Shown: positions 22,320 through 34,375 of the stretch, in pieces
How positions within the stretch are numbered: position 1 is the stretch's first letter
Layout of the letters: every line of letters begins with the position of its first letter
Assembly: GCA_002803225.1 (NCBI GenBank)
Contig: NXFV01000917.1
Location: 56,872 to 120,871, forward strand
Direction: 5' to 3'
DNA from: Gamarada debralockiae
Taxonomy: Eukaryota > Ascomycota > Leotiomycetes > Helotiales > Hyphodiscaceae
DNA: 64,000 nt
The notes under the pieces: model-generated
Database searches by the model: none
Seen by the model: the letters and a program-made list of their open reading frames with translations, nothing else
What the model was told of the DNA's origin: nothing
Position numbers and translations under genes: made by a program

Positions 22320-22850
22320 TGCAACACAAGAAACAAGATAGCACAGCCTTGAGGGATATTCCAAACTGCCAGGGAATATAAATGATTGCTCGATATCTAT
22401 TCGACCAAGTTGTCGAATTTCCAATTGACTGCAATGATCGGCTGTTCACAAAGGCATTGCCAAAGTGTAACTCTGCGAATGCATCGCAGCTTAGGAACAA
22501 GTCTTGAGAGATTGTTACAAATTTGCAGGAAGTATGAATGATGACTCGAAGTCCATTGGAGGGAATTGTCGGATTGAGCCAACTGAGTGATTGCTCACAA
22601 AGTAGATCATTGTGGCATTGCCAAGCGTAGCACTGTGATCGCATCGCGACTAGGAACAAGACGGCACTACAATGGGGGGTATTCTCAACTACCAGAGACT
22701 GCAACTGAGGAGTGAGGTCTGGATACCAATTCGAGAAGTTATCCGATTCTGCGAATTAAATGACTGGTCACAAAGGAGGTTTTTGCGAAGGGCGTTGTGT
22801 AACACTGCGAATGCATCGCCGCACGACTAAGTCAACGGAAGAAAAACACT
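22320..22850. repeat. Degenerate tandem repeat, about 175-185 bp x 3
   Basis: Three successive segments share a common order of words. First comes an AATGAT/GTGATT-type word, then TCACAAAG, then GGCATTGCCAA or a variant. Next is a GTAACTCTGCGAATGCATCGC-like block and finally TAGGAACAAG. The blocks occur near 22430-22495, 22580-22655 and 22755-22830. Identity between copies is moderate, so the array is old. No coding potential is seen. Confidence 0.55.
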
Positions 22851-24894
22851 GGTTGAAACGGATCAAGGAACAAATCAATGACTCATATGCAATTTGCTAC
22901 CTTATTCCCGGGTTCTGTCTCCGTATATTACTGTTGCGTTCCGGATGTCGTTTGCAGCTCGTAAAGTGAGTCTAGTCACATCAACTACTTCACTTCTTCC
23001 AACACTTGAACCTTTCAAACTCACTTTCTGGCGAGTGCTCTCGTAAGATTCCCCATACCTGGTCTTCTGTTGGTAAATCGGATTTCACTATTTTGAGCTT
23101 CACTTTACTCATAGGTTCGGCGTTCTTTTGTGCCGAGTGCAGTCGGTATTACACTACGGGGCAGGTCACGCTAGTGTGGGCGACCCTTGTCGCAACACAT
23201 AATAGTAGCTGTTGGGGATCAGTCTGCTTGTTGGAGGGGATATATGAACCCAAAGTCTCCTTTACCGCCAAAGTTTGGCTTGTAAATTCAACTTCAAAAC
23301 GTGTGAGAAACGACGACGCTTTTGTTGTTCTTTACGGCCGACATGGACGTGGAAGTAATATCAGATGAGCAACATTTGGAGCAAAATAGTTTGAGCTCCC
23401 AAGCACACAACAGTTACAACAAGGCTTCCCTCAACTATGAGGCAGCTTTCCGAGCAGCAGTTTCTCAACGACGAATTTCATGAGCTCGGCTTGGTTTTTC
23501 GAGGTACAATTATTCAAGAATTCTCGATTGCCGCTCAAAAGGCAACCATCAACTGGAGCTCGTTCTGTCTGGTAAATCCTATTCACTGATACGATATCCA
23601 TGGGTCTCTCCGCGAATAAAATGAATTGGTACGCTGGAGCCTCAACGCAGGTAGCATCCAAGGTATACACTCGGCGGGGTGATCAACCTTTCGCCCAACA
23701 CATATTCAGGACTTCTGATTGCTGGAATTGCGAGAAAGCGGTATGGTTTTTGACAGGTGGAATATGAGGCCCGCAGAGATAAGAAATGGCGAGAAGAATA
23801 AAGTGCTGACGATGGGGCACAGTTTCTTGATAAGTACTCGCACCGGAACGAATGAAGGGAGCGGTACTAATCAGTCAACTCACTACTAAAGTCGGAAGAT
23901 CTACCGCATGACTTCAACTGGTACCAGGAAAGTACCGTGAGATTGCTCTGGAGCGCCAAGATAAGAAGCTTTCCCGTCCATATCAAAATGCTGATGCTGA
24001 CAATAATAGGCTCGAAGTCAGCCTCGCGAGCCTGCGTTGAATCGTTCTGGAATCAATATTACTCCAATGTGTGTCGGTGTGACCACACACCACCCGCCTG
24101 CTGAACTGATAACCGCATGCAGAAGGTCGTTATCATCTCATGTGTGACGAGGCCACAGAGATCTGAGAGTACCCGAAGGAATCCCGCCACTTTGGATACC
24201 AGGGAGTGTTCTTGGCAAATAAGACGGCGCAATACATTTACAAACTCCCAACTTCGGTGAACTCGGCTATCACCTTACCAATGGAAAGACGTTTGCAGAA
24301 TTCGGAAGTGAAAAGCCGTTTGCGCAAACATCAGGAAGACGATGCTTCCATGCTTCTAGAAGCTCGAATTCCCACCAATCAATCCGGGTATGTACGGCTA
24401 TCGAAGGCGAGCTAAGGAGAAAGAGGAGGAAGTGGCAATTGCCCGTTATAAATTTGTCATGGGTAAAATACAAACATCAAGCCACCCTCGGTGAAGACAC
24501 AGCTGTACATTTGCCAAGTGGAAGTGGTCTTGCGGAGGTGACATTGGATGATTGGATGGTTGGGAATGGGTGCAAATGGAATTCATGGGCCCGTGTTGCG
24601 AACATGCCACCCTTAGGTTTTGTGACACCCACACGGTTTGGTGGTCGAAGCGTCTCCTCCGAAGATCTTCAGTTATCAGAGATAGTTTGCCTCGTCTGCT
24701 GTTTTGATCATCGCAAAACAAGATTGTTTTGGGCTTGCTGAGACACTGTGGCTAAAGTTAGCCACCCAACAACTTTTGTTCATTGCGGGGTGTCGACCAT
24801 TGAACATCGTTCGAAGATGTCGACAGCAAGGCCATCAAACATCGACAAATTGAGCACTTGATGCTCTGCTGGTCCGCTTCCTGTTCGCCTATGA

Positions 24895-25143
24895 GCGCTA
24901 AAAGCGAACTCACCAGGGGTTGACAAGTCTGTCCGGACACTCGAATAATTCGCACCCGTATTTTCTCTACCAGCCACATCAACTAAATAATTGAAAGTAG
25001 ATGGAAGTGTAGAGCAAATTGCAATGAATAATTCTCTCAATTCAGAATTTTTAATTTGTGTTGTGCTGAAAAGTTAAAAACAGGGCTGTACTTTTTAGGT
25101 GTCCGGGCAGACTTGTCAACCCCTGGTGACTCGCTGGGGCGCA
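24895..25143. mobile_element. Inverted-repeat element, about 250 bp (MITE-like)
   Basis: The segment near 24895-24941 and the reverse complement of 25098-25143 share the core TCACCAGGGGTTGACAAGTC and then TGYCCGGACAC, with imperfect matching outside it. About 150 bp of A+T-rich non-coding DNA lies between. No clean target duplication is seen, so the outer ends are uncertain. The same core word, CACCAGGGGTTGACA, recurs at 63939-63953, near the right window edge. Confidence 0.6.
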
Positions 25144-25872
25144 TGAATTCCATGGAGACTTAAGCTCTTAGTGTCCGTTCCCCCAGATTTCTACTCGTAC
25201 TGTAGTGACTCGAGTGGGTCATTAGATAGTGTACCCTGTAATTTCTAGCCCCACTACAGCTGCGCTATAGGCCTTTGATATGAATTTCTTCAGCCATCAG
25301 TCCAACACAGCCAATGATCATCCACAACGCGGGCAAGAGATAAGCATTTGACTTCTGTCTGGCGAATCGACGCAGACGATGGCGTCGCAGATTGTGTGTC
25401 AGTATTCAATCAGCTTCCTACTTGGCCAGCTTCCCGGTAATCCTTGACAGCAGCCCAACTTAGATTTCAAATGTCCCGCTTCAGAGGGCTAAGACCTTAT
25501 GGCAGTTGTCAAAGCCTCGTCCTGCAAATGACCGGCGGTGATGTACCAGAGAGGAAGGTGGTAATGGACGGGATACGCTCCTTTCCAGATACTTGCTCCA
25601 AGCAGCCCGCATAGTTGCAAGAGCTCTTCCTAGCTCAAAATAACATCTTAATCTGTGCATGCCAGGTCATGCGATAGAATACGAATGGCAAGTAGGCCCC
25701 TTCCGTTTTGGCATCATCCGGCGTTCATATAAGTTTCACGGCCCCTCCCTCGCTTGTCTCCTCTTTTCCTTTCCCTTAAGCCCTGCAATCAGTAAACTGC
25801 ACATCAACATTCATCTCACTTCGCAGGGCGGAAATACCAATTGCTCCATAGATTGGAGCTCCAACCTAAATC

Positions 25873-27861
25873 ATGGCCGTTGCTATAGGACAGATCGCTC
25901 CGGACACCGCAGATCCTCGAATCAGCGCAGAGAAATTCGAGAATACTATCGAGTCTTCCTATATTCGCCCGCAGCACAGAAAGCGTAGGTCTTCGGGGAG
26001 CAGATTCTCCCAACTCCTTTCCAAAGAAGTAATTTGCTAACTCCCTGACCCTCTGCAGTCCATGACCCCAGTGTTTCGTTCGAAGAGTACCACTACTATG
26101 CTCTTATCGCTCGTGCAGAGGAGGACGAACTTTCCAAGAAGGACATTGGCGACACGACTTTTCTGTCGCTCATCCTCCCCTCGAAGAGTGCAAAAGGAGA
26201 TGTCGTTCATCACTCCCCACAAGCAGACTCCACAATGAATGGCGATGAGAAAATCCCCGCCGCGTCTAGGAATGTTAATGACTTGGAACATCACCAAAGG
26301 GGCAATGTCTCCGACGAAGAGTGGCAGAATGCCTCAAGAGCCCTGAGGACAGCGAGCTGGTCCGCCGTTTTCTATTTGATTACCACGGATATTTTGGGCC
26401 CCTTCAACGTCCCGTAAGTCACATTTGCAACGCACGTTCATTCAAATACTTACTCATGGATAGCTGGGCAATGGGAACCCTTGGTTGGGGTCCTGGGATC
26501 GCACTTTATACAGCCTTTGGCTTCTTGGCTGTTTAGTAAGCTGGAAATCACCTCGAGATGCTGCACATAACTTACTCTAATGTAGTGGTGGCTTCCTCAT
26601 TTACCACATGTTCTTGGGACTGGATAGCCACAATTACCCTATGAGGACATATGGAGACATCGCCTTCCGAATTTATGGCGCACCTGTCCGCCACGGCCTC
26701 AACATCTTGCAGTCAATACAGTTGCTATGCAATGTTGGTGTCATCATCATCGGCAATGGTCAAGCATTGTCTCAAGTCTCCAAATTCCACCTCTGTTACG
26801 CCGTCTGTTGCCTTGTCTTTGCCCTCGCCGGTTTCATGATTGGCCAAGTCCGAACGTTACAGAAGTACGGATGGTTCGCCAACCTCGCAATTTGGATGAA
26901 TGTTTTCATCATAATCACCTCTATGGGCGTTGTAGCCCACAGCGCTCCAAACTACATTGCAGTTGGCGCCTCGGCTGGTACCGCCCTTGGTTCAGATTCC
27001 GTCACCCCAGATGCCAATGGCAACTTCCCACCAGTTATTCATTCTGCAGGACTTCCAGCCTCTACCACCGGTTTTATCGGTGCCGTCGATGGTCTGATGC
27101 AAGCTGTTTATGCGTACGGTGGAGCCATGTTGTTCACGGAGTTCATGTCTGAGATGAGACGCCCCCGTGATTTCTGGAAGGGCATGATTTGCGCCCAAAG
27201 TTTCATCTACGTGGTGTACATCTTCTACGGATGCTTTCTTTACGGCTTCCAAGGACAGTACACCGTCAATCCTTCTTACCAAGGTGTTTCCCCATATGCT
27301 TGGCAGACAGTTGGAAACGTCATCGGATTCCTCAGTGCTCTGATTGCTGCTGGTCTGTACGGGAATATCGGCATCAAGGTCTTGTACAACAACATCTTCA
27401 CGGACTTCTTTGGAGCACCACCTTTATCGACCAAGACAGGAAAGATCATCTGGGCAGCTTTCGTACCAGTCTATTGGAGCATCGCCTTCATCATCGCGGC
27501 TGCGATTCCCAATTTCTTCGGTCTGACGTCCCTCGTTGCCGCCCTCTGTATCCTCCAATTCACCTACACCTTCCCACCCATGCTCTTCCTCGGCTACAAG
27601 ATCAAACTCGGAGCCCTTCTTGAAGGAGAAGGCTTCAATCCCTCGACCGGAGTCGTCACTAGACACGATGGTGGCATCAAGAGAATCATGCGTGGGTACT
27701 TCAAAGGCTTCTTGATGAACACCTGGCATCTCATATTCTTCCTCGGTTCTTTGGTCACAGCTGCACTCGGCGCGTATTCTGCTATCAAGAGCTTGATCAA
27801 CGCTTTCAAGGTCCCGCAGGTGACTTCTTTCACTTGCCACTCCCCTCTAGACAGCACATAA
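25873..27861 (+). CDS. Amino-acid permease, AAAP family (neutral amino acid transporter, Mtr-like)
   Basis: This is a plasma-membrane proton/amino-acid symporter, in the group of Neurospora neutral amino acid permease. Exons 25873-25984, 26059-26413, 26464-26535 and 26586-27861 splice in frame to 604 residues. The first 150 residues are soluble, with a run HDPSVSFEEYHYYALIAR that is common to this fungal group. The membrane part starts at about residue 165 (ILGPFNVPWAMGTLGWGPGIAL) and has about eleven hydrophobic helices. Recognisable segments include SIQLLCNVGVIIIGNGQAL, AVYAYGGAMLFTEFMSEMRRP and the C-terminal FTCHSPLD. Length is normal. Substrate range is inferred from family only. It lies alone, with long intergenic DNA on both sides. 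Confidence 0.93.
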
Positions 27862-28273
27862 GCCTGTAGTCTGAAGCTTGGAGCCCGGATGGTATGTCTA
27901 AACGCTTGATTGAAGGTTATACCTGGGGCGATGGAATGAGTTTGCGGAGGGAAATAACACTGTCGTTAGTCAAATAGCTTGTTACTTTTAATATATTGCT
28001 ACTTGTTGCACATGCATTTGAGCTTTTGATGATTGTAAACGCCCCAAGGACGAATTTATAGTCGCATGATAGGCCATTGGCTCTTCACTTCTGTACACTC
28101 TTGCCAAAGTTGCATTATCGACTCCTTTTAACTGCCCTGTCAAGTTTTACTGCAGTACCTTTGGCAAGTGCATGGGCACTGTAGGCAACACTCATTCGCA
28201 TCTGATAAAGCAAAACTCTCCCTCCATCCATCTTTCCTCCATACCAGATCGGCTTTTGCTTCCAGACCCGAAA

Positions 28274-28989
28274 ATGTCATCCACTACTGGAGTTCAATAC
28301 TCACAAGGTCACAAAGACATAGGTCGGCCAAAGAACTTTTCCTGGGGGTATCCAGTTCCCTCCAATTCTTTCTGGAGCCCATTAGACTTCGTCGTAGGTC
28401 GAACTTTCTCAAATGTTTCACAGAATACGAGATCCGTATCATAGAGCCACACCTTGGCGGCTCCTTGAGCAACAACAAAAAGTACGAACTCCTGATGACG
28501 CTCCTAAAGGAGAAGCTAGGAGCTAGGGCCGGTGAGAAGAGGTTGGAGAAGGTTGATTACAACAAGTGGGAAGAGATCTAGCTCGGTATTGCCACGATGC
28601 AGGCTCAGTTGGGGATGGTGGATGCGGAGGAGCAGACGATTAGGATGTTAGTTGACGAACCCAAGGATAAGACAAACTTGAGCCATATGCATACCCTATC
28701 TGCGATGCTTTTGACGCGTGGAAAGTATGCTAAGGCTGAAGAGAGGGAAGAGAGGGCCAAGTTGTGGTTGGATGGGAAACTGGGGAAGGAGAGTCCGCAA
28801 GCTTTGGATAGTTGGAAGATTATTGCGCAGGCTGTGTGGAAACATGGACGTGTCGATGAGGCGAAGGAGATTTTCAGAGAGATGGAGAGTATTGACGATG
28901 GGAATGACGGGACGTATGGGGTTTATATGGAGGAGCAGAGAGAGATTCTGAGAAAGATTGTCGAGGACTTGGAGGGATGGAAGGAATAG
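28274..28989 (+). pseudogene. TPR-repeat protein gene interrupted by a nonsense codon
   Basis: One frame is open from about 28400 through KKYELLMTLLKEKLGARAGEKRLEKVDYNKWEEI. It then meets TAG at 28579-28581 and continues in the same frame as LGIATMQAQLGMVDAEEQTIRMLVDEP to 28989. The downstream 130 residues are tetratricopeptide-like helix pairs (MHTLSAMLLTRGKYAKAEEREERAKLWL...ALDSWKIIAQAVWKHGRVDEAKEIFREM). This family is common in fungal proteins that accompany NB-ARC or phospholipase domains. TAG sits where a glutamine (CAG) is expected. The upstream end is also unclear: an ATG at 28274 opens a different frame. Readthrough is the alternative to pseudogene. Confidence 0.65.
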
Positions 28990-30923
28990 ACCGCCGTACG
29001 AGATGGGAACTACACAATTAGTCCAGTGATTGAGCTTGAGCGATTGTACTCTGAACACGGGGTGGACTTCAGTAATTCCGAGCCCAAATTGATCGGGAGT
29101 GACGCAACGTGCCAAGTTTTGGAAAAGATTCATTTTAATTCTAAACTGCTACGATTTGAGGACAGTAATGAAAAAGATCCCCAGCTATCGTCCCACATGC
29201 TTCATCGAAGGTATGTGCCTCCATATACTCTTGCCCGCGTCTCGTTTCTTGAAGTGGATGAAGAAATTTATGTCTGAAGTTTGGGCTCACGAGAAATTTC
29301 GAATCCGAAAAGGGGGGAGATGGCCTTATAGTTACCCTAAGTCCCGATTCGGCAACCATTGCTTCCCCTTTCCGTCGCATTCGAGGGCTGCACCGTGACC
29401 CCACCAATCGGATGGCGAGACCTCGGGTTCAAAGTTCCCAATCACTCGAGTGTAGTGGGTCATTCCTGTTTTGTTCACGTATGTTGAGGGATACAATCAT
29501 TGACTGGAATTGAGAGGTTAAGTCACTCGACTGGACAGGAAGGTTACACACTCCTTGACGATTTATGAAGAACAGGGTGAGACTTCTCGAGGTTTATATC
29601 GTTCGGACCATTGGAATGAATGGCATGGTTTCTCCATGTTCTCCGCAGATCGAGCACCCAGATGGCACCATTTTGGGTAACAGGCCGACTGGTTGGAGCT
29701 TTAAGGAGCACATTTGATTCCTTTGAACCGTTTAATCAGGGCCGAGTGATTCAGCTTCACTCGCTTAACTGAAATGAACGACCATATTCCAATCGCTCAG
29801 CTCCAATGAGTGACTGTTTCGGGAATTGCACCTGGACATAGTGAGAATTTTGAATCACTGATTGAATTTGAGTGACTGGGAGCCACTCTGGTCTATTGAT
29901 ACAAAGGAAAGTATAAAGGCGCTCTATAGGGAAGGTAATGCATACCATGGCATCTTCTCCGAATCACTCGCGTCTTCCTCCTCGTTGAGAGATTCCATGG
30001 GTAATATCTCAGGGTGTGCAGTGGCCACAGAATAATTTCCCTTTCCCATCAAGAAAGCAATATCATTCAGACTCTAAGCCCGCTCTCGTGCCAACTCCCA
30101 ACTTATTCATTAATCTTCGGGCCCCAGATACCATTTTCCTCATCGAGCTGCACCGCAAGCTAGTTCATGGTTGTTAGAATGAACACTTTCTCGAAGTAGC
30201 TATATTCCCTGTTGTGGCGCACAAAAGGACTCGGCCTTACGATTATTTTCTAGAATTTCTTTGTTGTACCTTTTTCTTTCATCATCTCCTATGTACCTGA
30301 AAATATATTACACTTGCTAAAAAATGTATCCAAATGAATGAACGGACGGAATTATTCTTCCAACATCTAGTATTCACCCAACAGATGTTCAACCCCTGCG
30401 AGCTATTATATCAGGATCTATCACTAAGACTTCCTCCATCATGCCCGAGCCGCCCCAGGCCAGGTATACTACCCCTCCATAACAACTCCCTCTGCATACG
30501 CATCAGCATGGGAAACCCAACGCCTCCCGCCTCCACGCAGTCGCAAGACCCCAATCTCATCACCACCATTATAATCGTCGCTATCCACTTGGTATCGCAC
30601 TTGGCGTTGGACTTGGAATCGGAATCAAGAAGAGAACCACTGCTGTCCGTCCTACCAAGGGCTGCATGCTATCTGGAGGCTAACAATGCCCCTCTTCTGG
30701 AATTTTTTTATAATGGCCTTGCTTGTGTGGAGTGTGGTGAAAATTATTATTGTCCTTGATGGAGGTGGGGCTGGGCACATTGCCTGTCAAAGGGATTTCA
30801 CGTTCAAAGATACCTGTCGTGCGGGCAGTAGCACGTGACCAAGTCAAGAGTTCAAACGTTGCCCAAACTAAGACCACTATCCAACAGCTGAGATGTGAAT
30901 AGTTAGATCAAACACAAAGTTTA
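28990..30923. other. Gene-poor region rich in GAGTGA/TCACTC words
   Basis: No convincing gene lies here. The 141-residue frame at 30334-30759 has the composition of random translation. Between 29430 and 29960, words such as AATCACTCGAGTG, AAGTCACTCGACTGG, GAGTGACTG and TTGAATCACTGATTGAA recur in both orientations, suggesting remnants of a diverged palindromic repeat. Confidence 0.4.
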
Positions 30924-31573
30924 CTATGCAAAGTCTCGGGCAAGAAGCTCTGCGGCCTCCATAGCAGCTTTGCTACTGCCACGATGAGCGATGAAGTCCT
31001 CATTGATCCTCTCATCTACAAGACATCCGCTAATGGGCCAGATGAAAGTTGAAATAGCTGCTCCAATCCCATCCAAGATAGTGCAATCATTGTGGTGAAG
31101 TGTGGAACCTCAAAACCTCGAGGTTTATGTTTTGCGATGAGCACTGCCGTCTTGACGTATCTTCCTAGTAGTGCACGTGATGACCCAAATTTGCTAAGCG
31201 AAGACAGATCGCGCTCCTCGTCAGAAGCCGCGATGCGTTCTTCATTGTCTAGCATTCGCAGACCTTTGCGAATCTCAACATCTGCAATCACATCTCAGGA
31301 CGTGTCATCTTCTTCCAAGGCAATTCTAAGCCGTCTTGAGCTATAATCATTGCTAAGATCCTCTAGGAGATGTCCTAAAGGGGTTAACAATTGAACAACC
31401 GAAGAAATTAGGGACGTCAAGGTGAAGTCTTGCAAAGACAGCATTTCCACACAGCTCAATACTCCGAAAATCCGGTGAGTTTGCTGTTCTTTGAAACTTT
31501 TGCTTGCCCTACAATGATATCGAGAGAGCCCATCAAAGTCTGTAGGTTCACATCCCCGATCAAGATTCGCCAC
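30924..31573 (-). pseudogene. Broken gene of unknown fungal protein family
   Basis: The minus strand reads SLQDFTLTSLISSVVQLLTP...RRLRIALEEDDTS, then TGA where arginine (CGA) would fit. It continues in the same frame as DVIADVEIRKGLRMLDNEERI...KTAVLIAKHKPRGFEVPHFTT. There, one base is out of register (near 31097), and the other frame carries on as CTILDGIGAAISTFIWPISG...INEDFIAHRGSSKAAMEAAELLARDFA, ending with TAG at 30924. The two lesions make an intact product impossible without recoding, though an intron could explain the second. The protein is not one I recognise; the sequence is coherent enough to be a recent loss. Confidence 0.6.
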
Positions 31574-31856
31574 GTGATGATGTGAAGCATCTCACGCGCA
31601 GGTCGTTCAAAGTTATCTTCTGCGCGCAGTTGCGTCGTTCAGTCCACTCGCTTCAAGTTTTCTGATGCTGTCTGGACTTTCCCCTGTAATTTCATCTATA
31701 CAACTAAAACTTTGCTTTGATCACTGGCTACTTGCTAACAAGATAGACAGACGTCAACCCTCATCCGAACTTCCAAGCTCTTCCTCCAGCTCTTTCCAGT
31801 GCCCATTCCGTCTTCCGCAAGGCCGTAATCCTCCTCCTCCTCCTCTTACTCTCACA

Positions 31857-32597
31857 ATGCCTTACAATACCACCGCAATTCCTCCTCGGAAGGAGCCAAC
31901 AGGCACTACCCAACTTCCATGTAAGCTCCATACCCCTTGACATTTCATTTATATACTAACGAGTACAGTGTCAAGAGTCAAGAAGATTGTTGGCCTTGAT
32001 ACCGATATCAACATGTGCTCAAACAACGCCGCGTTCGTCATCACTTTGGCAACGGTACACTTCAGTCTTCCCCTCCACTTCTTACAGCAGCTCATGCCAC
32101 ATTTTCAGGAAATGTTCATTCAATACATGGCTGAACAAGGTCACAACGTCGTCAAATCTGAGCGAAAGCCCCGCCGCAACATCCAGTACCGAGATCTCTG
32201 TACTTCCTCTCTCACCTCTTCCCTCTATCCACGGCACTAACATATCGCAGCAAACGCCGTAGCTCGTCTCGACAACCTCGAATTCCTCGCCGACATCGTC
32301 CCCCGCACCGTCCCTTACAAGGAAGTCAAAGAGAAGAAAGCCCCCTCTGGTCCCGCCAAAGCCACCAACGGTGAGAGCAGCATGGAGCACGGCCAAACTA
32401 CTCTCGATGGTAGCAGACCCCCACCTCCCATGAATGGCATGAATGGCTTCGGCCACGACGGCGCTGCGGATGATGGTGATGATAATACGATTGCGGATCC
32501 TAACCAGCAGTTGGAAATGGAGATTCGAGGTGCAAGAACCAGCACAGGCTCTATTGGTGGTGTTATGAATGGTGAGGATGTAGAAATGGTTCAGTGA
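31857..32597 (+). CDS. DPB3: Histone-fold protein, Dpb3-like (DNA polymerase epsilon / chromatin accessibility subunit)
   Basis: Exons 31857-31920, 31969-32054, 32109-32199 and 32251-32597 splice in frame to 195 residues. The CBF/NF-Y-type histone fold lies at about residues 20-95: LSRVKKIVGLDTDINMCSNN, then AAFVITLATEMFIQYMAEQG, then RRNIQYRDLSNAVARLDNLEFLADIVP. In yeast the equivalent Dpb3 pairs with Dpb4 in DNA polymerase epsilon and supports heterochromatin inheritance. The homologue in other organisms is a CHRAC/POLE4-type subunit. The C-terminal 90 residues are acidic, low-complexity and probably disordered. Every intron is about 48-54 nt with a clear branch site. HAP5-like factors are the alternative, but the LSRVKKI..D.DI..CSNN pattern fits Dpb3 better. 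Confidence 0.88.
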
Positions 32598-32971
32598 ATG
32601 ATCGGGCATTGGAAGGGAGTTATGGGCATTGTAAGGTTCTTTTGATATTGGATGGCGCGGTGGTGCATATGGGTGCGTCGTCTCTATGAGAGACAAAGAA
32701 CCCGATTACCTGTCCCGTAGAAAAAAGGCAAATAGCGATCACTCAATACATGTGAGCGATTCAAAGACTTCAAATCGTTCAAATTGATCGAGTGATTCCT
32801 CGAGTGATCGGTCACACATTGCTTGAATTGCCAAGTTTTCTGACGAGCACCTTTTCTTATATCAACAACACTCAAGCTCATATGCCAAACGCCAGACTTT
32901 TCATAGCCAACCCTCAAAACGCCTTGGTATGCAAGCTTCAAGATACCCTTCCCACTCCCACATACCCAGAC

Positions 32972-33976
32972 TCACTCCTCCATAGCATCATCCCCTTGAG
33001 CACCAGCTGGAACCCGTCCCTCATTAAGCTCCTTCTCCAAGCGTATGATATCTTGCAAGCTTTTCGCGTTCTTGATCATCTCCTCCACCTTCTTGCGCTC
33101 CTTGTCTGTAAGCTTCACGCGGTAGTTCTTTGAGGACGAGGATGTAGAAGTGCCGTTGGCCGAGGGCACGTCGAAGGTTCGTGATTTGACGCCCATGATC
33201 TGTTCAATGTTAGGTATTTTGGGGGAGAGTATGTAGATGGGGTTAGGAATTACCTTCGAAGCCAAAGCAGAAGGTTCTTTGGCGCTCCCAAAAAGCTCGG
33301 CAGCTTTCTCCCTCTCAGCCAACTTAACCTTCTTGTAATCCAGAAATCGGACGTTGGGACATCTCCACAGGATCCAATATCGGTAGTGCTACAAAATTAC
33401 ACATCAGTGCCAGTTCACACCCTTCTTATAACGTTTAGGGCAACATACCTCTTTCCTCGTCACCGGGTTCTCCATCAGCACCAGATGCGTCAGCATAGGA
33501 AATGTTCCTAACACATCGAGATCTGCCAGCTCCGCAAAGTTATTCGCCGTAAGGACCAACGTCGTAAGACCGGGCAGCGAAGTCGCAAGTGTAGGCTGGA
33601 TACTGGCGATTCTGTTGCGCGCCAGGAGGAGTGTTCGTAATCGAGGCGAGAGGGGGAAGTTCCCCAGGAGCTGTATATCATTGTCCGTAAAGTCGATGCA
33701 ATCGCATGGCTATTCCCCACGTTTTTCGTCAGCACCAATTTGCAATTCTAGATTTCAAGGTGGAGGAAGGAGGAAGACTCACGCCCGCAACACCCAAGTT
33801 CTCAATCGCTGGTATTTTGTGTCCTGCAATCCAAGAGATTCGATATCAACTCAGCTCGCCTCAAAGTGTAGTATCAGTTCTTTTCAGGAGTACGCACCTC
33901 GCAGATCTAGTTCGCGCTCTTTGAGAGTGTTTAGGTAGGAGAGGGAGGATTGAATGAGGTCTGCTGTGAGCCTCAT
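32972..33976 (-). CDS. LEA1: U2 small nuclear ribonucleoprotein A' (leucine-rich repeat)
   Basis: This U2 snRNP core subunit pairs with U2B'' and binds U2 snRNA stem-loop IV in the spliceosome. The start MRLTADLIQSSLSYLNTLKERELDLRG is the family's signature. Exons continue HKIPAIENLGVAG, then CIDFTDNDIQLLGNFPLSPRLRTLLLARNRI, LTTLVLTANNFAELADLDVLG and HLVLMENPVTRKEHYRYWILWRCPNVRFLDYKKV, giving about five leucine-rich repeats with the LRR cap. The C-terminal part (MGVKSRTFDV...LTDKERKKVEEMIKNAKS) is the conserved helical tail. Four introns are visible. The last, 33253-33200, is 54 nt, a multiple of three and free of stops, so retaining it would add 18 residues. Confidence 0.93.
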
Positions 33977-34375
33977 TTTGGCGATTTACCTATCGATTAA
34001 TTTCCCGGTGTTCGAAGGGTATAGCGACTGGATTCGAGGTCGAGTCCAGTTTTGTGATGTTGTGAAAGTTGGCTGGCAAGGCTGAGATGTTGCTTTCGAT
34101 GCGATTTTTGTGGATGAAATTATATTGCACTAGGCTCGATTGGGGGAATTAGGGAATTGGGGGCACGCGAGGCCAACGAGCAAATCAAAAAGGTGAATCA
34201 ATAGGGCAGAAGCATCAGAAAAGACGAAATTTTCGGACCTCATTTCGTGTCAGTCATTCGTTGGATGCTAAAACATTATCGTATTCAAGTCTATCAGACC
34301 TTCAATTTATCTAAACCTGGCGCCTCAGTATGGTTCCTCCCAAACCTAAACGCCGTCATAATGCACCTCTTCTCG
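33977..34375. other. Intergenic region upstream of the U2A' gene
   Basis: These 400 bases between the U2A' start and the Vps15 stop contain the U2A' promoter and the Vps15 3' end. No ORF of interest, repeat or RNA gene is recognisable. Confidence 0.45.

Larger units (their letters stand above)
21979..25872. other. Long gene-poor region with degenerate repeats
   Basis: About 3.9 kb separates the epimerase-like gene from the permease. It holds the degenerate tandem array at 22320-22850 and the inverted-repeat element at 24895-25143, annotated separately. Short frames at 23006-23368, 24206-24415 and 24439-24741 have translations I do not recognise and no convincing splice partners. The last 170 bases are the CT-rich leader of the permease. 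Confidence 0.5.

Noticed and set aside
30334..30759. 141-residue plus-strand frame
   Set aside because: Composition looks random, with no domain, splice partner or conserved neighbour.
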